Shown here piece after piece: positions 60,987-64,000 of a stretch of 64,000 nt of DNA. Each line of letters opens with the position of its first letter. The stretch's first letter is position 1. The notes below the pieces were generated by a model. It was not told the origin of the DNA. It searched no databases and saw nothing but the letters and a program-made list of their open reading frames with translations. The position numbers and the translations under genes are program-made. The stretch is from CAZGAQ01 sp964523405 (GTDB lineage Bacteria > Planctomycetota > Phycisphaerae > UBA1845 > Fen-1342): contig CAZGAQ010000031.1 of the NCBI GenBank assembly GCA_964523405.1, positions 1 to 64,000 of the forward strand, in the 5' to 3' direction.

Positions 60987-62492
60987 ATGAGCACGCCGCG
61001 GCTGGAGATGCGCGGGATTGGCAAGCGGTTCGGCGCGACCGTGGCGCTGGATGGCGTGGACCTGTTGCTGGAACCGGGCGAGGTGCTGGCGCTGCTGGGT
61101 GAGAATGGGGCCGGGAAGTCCACGCTGATGAAGGTGCTGTCGGGGGCGGTGCGGCCGGACGGCGGGGAGCTGCGGCTGGATGGGCGGCCGTTTGCGCCGC
61201 GGGGGCCGCTAGCGGCGCGGGCGGCGGGGGTGGCCATGATCTACCAGGAGCTCAATCTGGCGCTGCACCTGACGGTGGAGCAGAATCTGACGCTGGGGAT
61301 CGAGCGGCACACGGCTGGCCTCATCCGCCGCCAGCCGCAGCGGCGGACGTTGAGCGCGGTGCTGGCGCAGCTCAATCATCCCGAGCTGCATCCGGACACG
61401 CCGGTCGGGCGCTTGTCGCCGGCCGCGCGGCAACTGGTTGAGATTGCGCGCGCGCTGATGACGTCCGCCCGTGTCATCGTCATGGATGAGCCGACGAGCA
61501 GTCTGGGGCTCGCAGACATTCAGCGTCTGTTCGCGGTGATTCGCACCCTGCGCGCCACCGGCGTGTCCATTGTCTACATCTCTCACTTCCTCGAAGAGGC
61601 GCAGCAGATTGCGGACCGGTTCGCGGTGCTGCGCGACGGGCGCCGCGTGGCGAGTGGGGCGATGGCAGGGACGTCGATCGACACGCTGGTGGAGCACATG
61701 ATTGGTCGGCGGCTGGAGGAGATGTTCCCCCGAGTGCCGCACACGCCCGGGGCGCCGCTTCTGGAGGTGCGCGGGCTGAGCGGTCGGCGGCTGCCGGTGG
61801 AGGTTGATCTGGAGCTGCGGCGCGGGGAAATCCTGGGGCTCGCGGGGCTGGTGGGGGCGGGGCGGACGGAGCTGCTGCGGACGCTTTTTGGGCTGGACGC
61901 GGTGCGACGGGGCAGCGTGCGGATTGCTGGGGTGGCCGGGGGCAAGGCGGCGCCGCCGGCACGGCTAGCGCGCGGGGTCGGGCTGCTCAGTGAGGATCGC
62001 CAGGGCGAGGGATTGGCATTGGCGCGGTCGATCGCGGACAACATCACGCTGAGTCGGCTCGGGCCCCTGGCGTGGCTAGGTGGCGTGTGGCCGTGGTGGC
62101 TACGGCGCGAAGCGGCGAAGTGGATGGGGCAACTGGACGTGCGGGCGCGGTCGGCGGGGCAGGCGGTGGGTGAGCTGTCGGGGGGGAACCAGCAGAAGGT
62201 GGCACTGGCGCGGCTGTTGCATCACGGGGTGGACGTGTTGCTGCTGGATGAGCCGACGCGGGGCGTGGATGTCGCCAGCAAGGTGCAGATTTACACGCTG
62301 ATTGGCCGGCTGGCGGCGGCGGGGAAAGCGGTGCTGGTGGTAAGCAGCTACATGCCGGAACTGCTGGGGATTTGCGATCGCATTGCGGTGATGCACCGGG
62401 GGCGGCTGGGGCCGGCGCGGCCGGTGAGTGCGTGGACGGAGCGGGAACTCGTTGCGGTCGCGGCGAGCGGCCGGGAGGCGATGACCGGATGA
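60987..62492 (+). CDS. Sugar ABC transporter ATPase with two domains (RbsA-like)
   Basis: Energises import for the permease that follows. Two ABC cassettes: domain 1 with Walker A GENGAGKST and Walker B IVMDEPTSSL; domain 2 with GLVGAGRTELL (a degenerate Walker A), signature LSGGNQQKVALARLL and LLLDEPTRGVDV. The first cassette's signature is LSPAARQLVEIARAL, not LSGGQ, as often in RbsA. Length 501 is normal. The stop overlaps the permease start (ATGA). Confidence 0.93.
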   Translation: MSTPRLEMRGIGKRFGATVALDGVDLLLEPGEVLALLGENGAGKSTLMKVLSGAVRPDGGELRLDGRPFAPRGPLAARAAGVAMIYQELNLALHLTVEQNLTLGIERHTAGLIRRQPQRRTLSAVLAQLNHPELHPDTPVGRLSPAARQLVEIARALMTSARVIVMDEPTSSLGLADIQRLFAVIRTLRATGVSIVYISHFLEEAQQIADRFAVLRDGRRVASGAMAGTSIDTLVEHMIGRRLEEMFPRVPHTPGAPLLEVRGLSGRRLPVEVDLELRRGEILGLAGLVGAGRTELLRTLFGLDAVRRGSVRIAGVAGGKAAPPARLARGVGLLSEDRQGEGLALARSIADNITLSRLGPLAWLGGVWPWWLRREAAKWMGQLDVRARSAGQAVGELSGGNQQKVALARLLHHGVDVLLLDEPTRGVDVASKVQIYTLIGRLAAAGKAVLVVSSYMPELLGICDRIAVMHRGRLGPARPVSAWTERELVAVAASGREAMTG

Positions 62493-63487
62493 CCGCGTCC
62501 GCGAAGGATGCCGGGACGGTTGCACCAACGGCGCTAGCGCCCGGGCGGGTGCTGGCGGCGCTGGCGCCGTTTCTGATCGTCGGGTTGGTGATGCTGGTAT
62601 TCTTCGCCTGGCCGCCGCACGCGGCGCTGACGCTGCTGGACCTGCGGACGATCACGGTACACATGGTGATCGTGGGGATTGCCGCGCTGGGGATGACGGT
62701 GATCATCATCAGCGGCGGGATCGACCTGTCGGTGGGTTCCGCCATCGCGCTAACGAGCGTGGCGACGGCACTGGCACTGCAGCGCGAGTGGCCGCTGTGG
62801 ATTGTCGTGCTGGTCGCGCTGGGGACGGGGGCGCTGTGCGGCGGCTACAACGGCCTGCTCATCACGCTGCTGCGGTTGCCGCCGTTCATCGCGACGCTCG
62901 GGACGCTCGGGTTCTACCGCGGCGTGGCGAAGTGGATTTCGCACAGTGTGCCGGTGAGCGCGCCGACGCGCGGGCTGGAGCTGTGGGTGCAGCCGGTACC
63001 GCGGTGGGGCTGGCTGCTGCTGGCGCCGGGCGTGTGGGTGCTGGCGGGCTTGGGGCTGGTGGTGGCCGGGGCCCTGCGGTACTCGGTGCCGGGGCGGTAT
63101 GCGTTTGCGTTGGGGTCGAACGAGGCGACGGCGCGGCTGTGCGGGATTCGCGTGGCGCGCACGAAGGTGCTGATCTACGCCGGCGCGGGGCTGTTGACGG
63201 GCCTGGCAGGGTTAGCGCAGTTCGCGCGGCTGACGCAGGGCGACCCGACGGTCGCGATCGGGCTGGAGCTGGATGTGATTGCGGCCGTCGTGATTGGCGG
63301 CGGGTCGCTGGCGGGCGGGCAGGGCAGCATCGCGGGAACGCTCGCCGGGGCGTTCCTGATGGCGTACCTGCGGAACCGCTGCACGGTGCTGGGGTGGTCG
63401 AACTTTGTGCAGGAGATGATTGTGGGACACATCATCATTGTGGCGGTGGCGCTGGATCAGTGGCGGGTGCGGCGGCAGCGGACGTGA
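62489..63487 (+). CDS. Sugar ABC transporter permease (RbsC-like)
   Basis: Membrane channel of the importer: about eight to ten helices in 332 residues. Family blocks: IVGIAALGMTVIIISGGIDL with SVGSAIALTSV, GYNGLLITLLRLPPFIATLG, YAFALGSNEATARLCGIRVA and VIGGGSLAGGQGSIAGTLAG. ATG 62489 overlaps the ATPase stop by 4 bp. The substrate is unknown. Confidence 0.93.
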   Translation: MTASAKDAGTVAPTALAPGRVLAALAPFLIVGLVMLVFFAWPPHAALTLLDLRTITVHMVIVGIAALGMTVIIISGGIDLSVGSAIALTSVATALALQREWPLWIVVLVALGTGALCGGYNGLLITLLRLPPFIATLGTLGFYRGVAKWISHSVPVSAPTRGLELWVQPVPRWGWLLLAPGVWVLAGLGLVVAGALRYSVPGRYAFALGSNEATARLCGIRVARTKVLIYAGAGLLTGLAGLAQFARLTQGDPTVAIGLELDVIAAVVIGGGSLAGGQGSIAGTLAGAFLMAYLRNRCTVLGWSNFVQEMIVGHIIIVAVALDQWRVRRQRT

Positions 63488-63572
63488 GCGGGCGCGGCAG
63501 ACGCACGGACGAAAAGGTGCGCGCGTGTTCTGCCGGGGTCGACGGGAATCCGTACGGTAACGGGAGGTAGTC

Positions 63573-64000
63573 ATGACACATGCGGAGCGGCGGCGGCTTT
63601 GGCGTTACGGGTTGATGGGCTTTGTGATCGTCCTCGGCGGACTAGCGGTGCTGGCCGTCGTCTATATCTTGGTGGAGGGGACGTCGTCGCGGAATGCGGA
63701 GCGGCTGCTCGTATCACTGCTGAGTGTGGGTTTGGCCAGCGTCATGTCGCTGGGGGCGCTCTTCGCGCTCTCGCGTGGGCGGGGGCGCATCCCGGCCGTC
63801 CTCGCGCTCCTGGGCGTGCCGCTCATGGCGGGACTGCAAATCGCGCTCATTTGCGACTATTGGTCGTGGCCGGAGGCGGAGCTGCCACAGGTGTTCTGCC
63901 TAGCCTTGACCGTGGGCGTGATCGGATGCGTCGTGATCGCACTACTCGGCCTGGCGCGGCTGCCGGGACTGTGGCGCTGGGGCCGGCTGGCCGCGCAGAC
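63573..64000 (+). CDS. Membrane protein, 3' cut by window end
   Basis: An open frame from ATG 63573 (GGGAGG upstream) reaches the window end without a stop, so at least 142 residues are seen. Four hydrophobic segments are visible (GLMGFVIVLGGLAVLAVVYI, LLVSLLSVGLASVMSLGALF, AVLALLGVPLMAGLQIAL, VFCLALTVGVIGCVVIALLG). It lies 85 bp behind the permease and may be part of the transporter operon or a separate gene. Not recognised. Confidence 0.75.
   Translation, partial: MTHAERRRLWRYGLMGFVIVLGGLAVLAVVYILVEGTSSRNAERLLVSLLSVGLASVMSLGALFALSRGRGRIPAVLALLGVPLMAGLQIALICDYWSWPEAELPQVFCLALTVGVIGCVVIALLGLARLPGLWRWGRLAAQ

Noticed and set aside
1..64000. tRNA, rRNA, CRISPR array or insertion sequence
   Set aside because: No tRNA T-loop or anticodon pattern, no spaced direct repeats of CRISPR type and no transposase were recognised; the Xer recombinase has no mobile context.

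Overview
The window is a GC-rich, densely coded chromosomal segment (about 47 protein genes, no rRNA, no recognisable tRNA, no CRISPR array, no insertion sequence). It looks like a draft or metagenome scaffold from a Planctomycetota bacterium, most likely of the Phycisphaerae type. That assignment is inferred from several traits together: DUF1080 and Tat-exported Gfo/Idh/MocA proteins, a tricorn protease, a dockerin-like C-terminal domain in three secreted proteins, a PEP-CTERM protein, an ECF sigma factor next to a TPR Ser/Thr kinase, and an EPN-repeat lipoprotein. A run of ten N (33670-33679) marks an assembly gap inside the flagellar sigma factor. Both window edges cut genes.

Region 1 (1-22750) is mostly envelope and carbohydrate genes: a two-domain glycosyltransferase cut at its 5' end, a GH9 glycosidase, a CpeT-like lipoprotein, a 1241-residue tricorn protease, a two-domain DUF1080 protein with a Gfo/Idh/MocA oxidoreductase, a leftward group (GT-C-like membrane protein plus a small membrane protein, a lipoprotein, and a 1070-residue LptC/OstA-like protein), a GH57 + CBM25 + dockerin-like amylase-type enzyme, and a coupled NUDIX hydrolase / site-2 protease pair.

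Region 2 (23031-35878) is a flagellar export and regulation cluster in the order fliL-fliN-fliO-fliP-fliQ-fliR-flhB-flhA-flhF-flhG-small membrane protein-fliA/whiG-type sigma-small protein-sigma54 activator. Its oddest features are a FliN with a 34-residue repeat carrying a FliM-like (S/D)QxE(I/L)DxL motif three times, an FlhB whose autocleavage motif reads NPTE instead of NPTH, no fliM between fliL and fliN, and a sigma54 activator whose receiver-like domain lacks the phospho-acceptor Asp.

Region 3 (35924-49055): a leftward processive GT2 glycosyltransferase with a recognisable promoter, a LOG-family nucleotide-binding protein with a strong terminator, an HU-like protein, a tiny lipoprotein, a Xer-type recombinase, and a leftward three-gene cassette of secreted proteins (spike-like surface protein, C10 streptopain-like protease, dockerin-domain protein). 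The cassette lies back to back with the ECF sigma / TPR-kinase pair.

Region 4 (49141-64000): a PEP-CTERM protein, a large secreted protein with an HEMGH motif, an isocitrate/isopropylmalate dehydrogenase, a lipoprotein, a small unknown protein coupled to a YhaM-type HD exonuclease, a second large secreted protein with an HEIHH motif and the dockerin-like tail, and an RbsB/RbsA/RbsC-type sugar ABC importer followed by a membrane protein cut by the window end.
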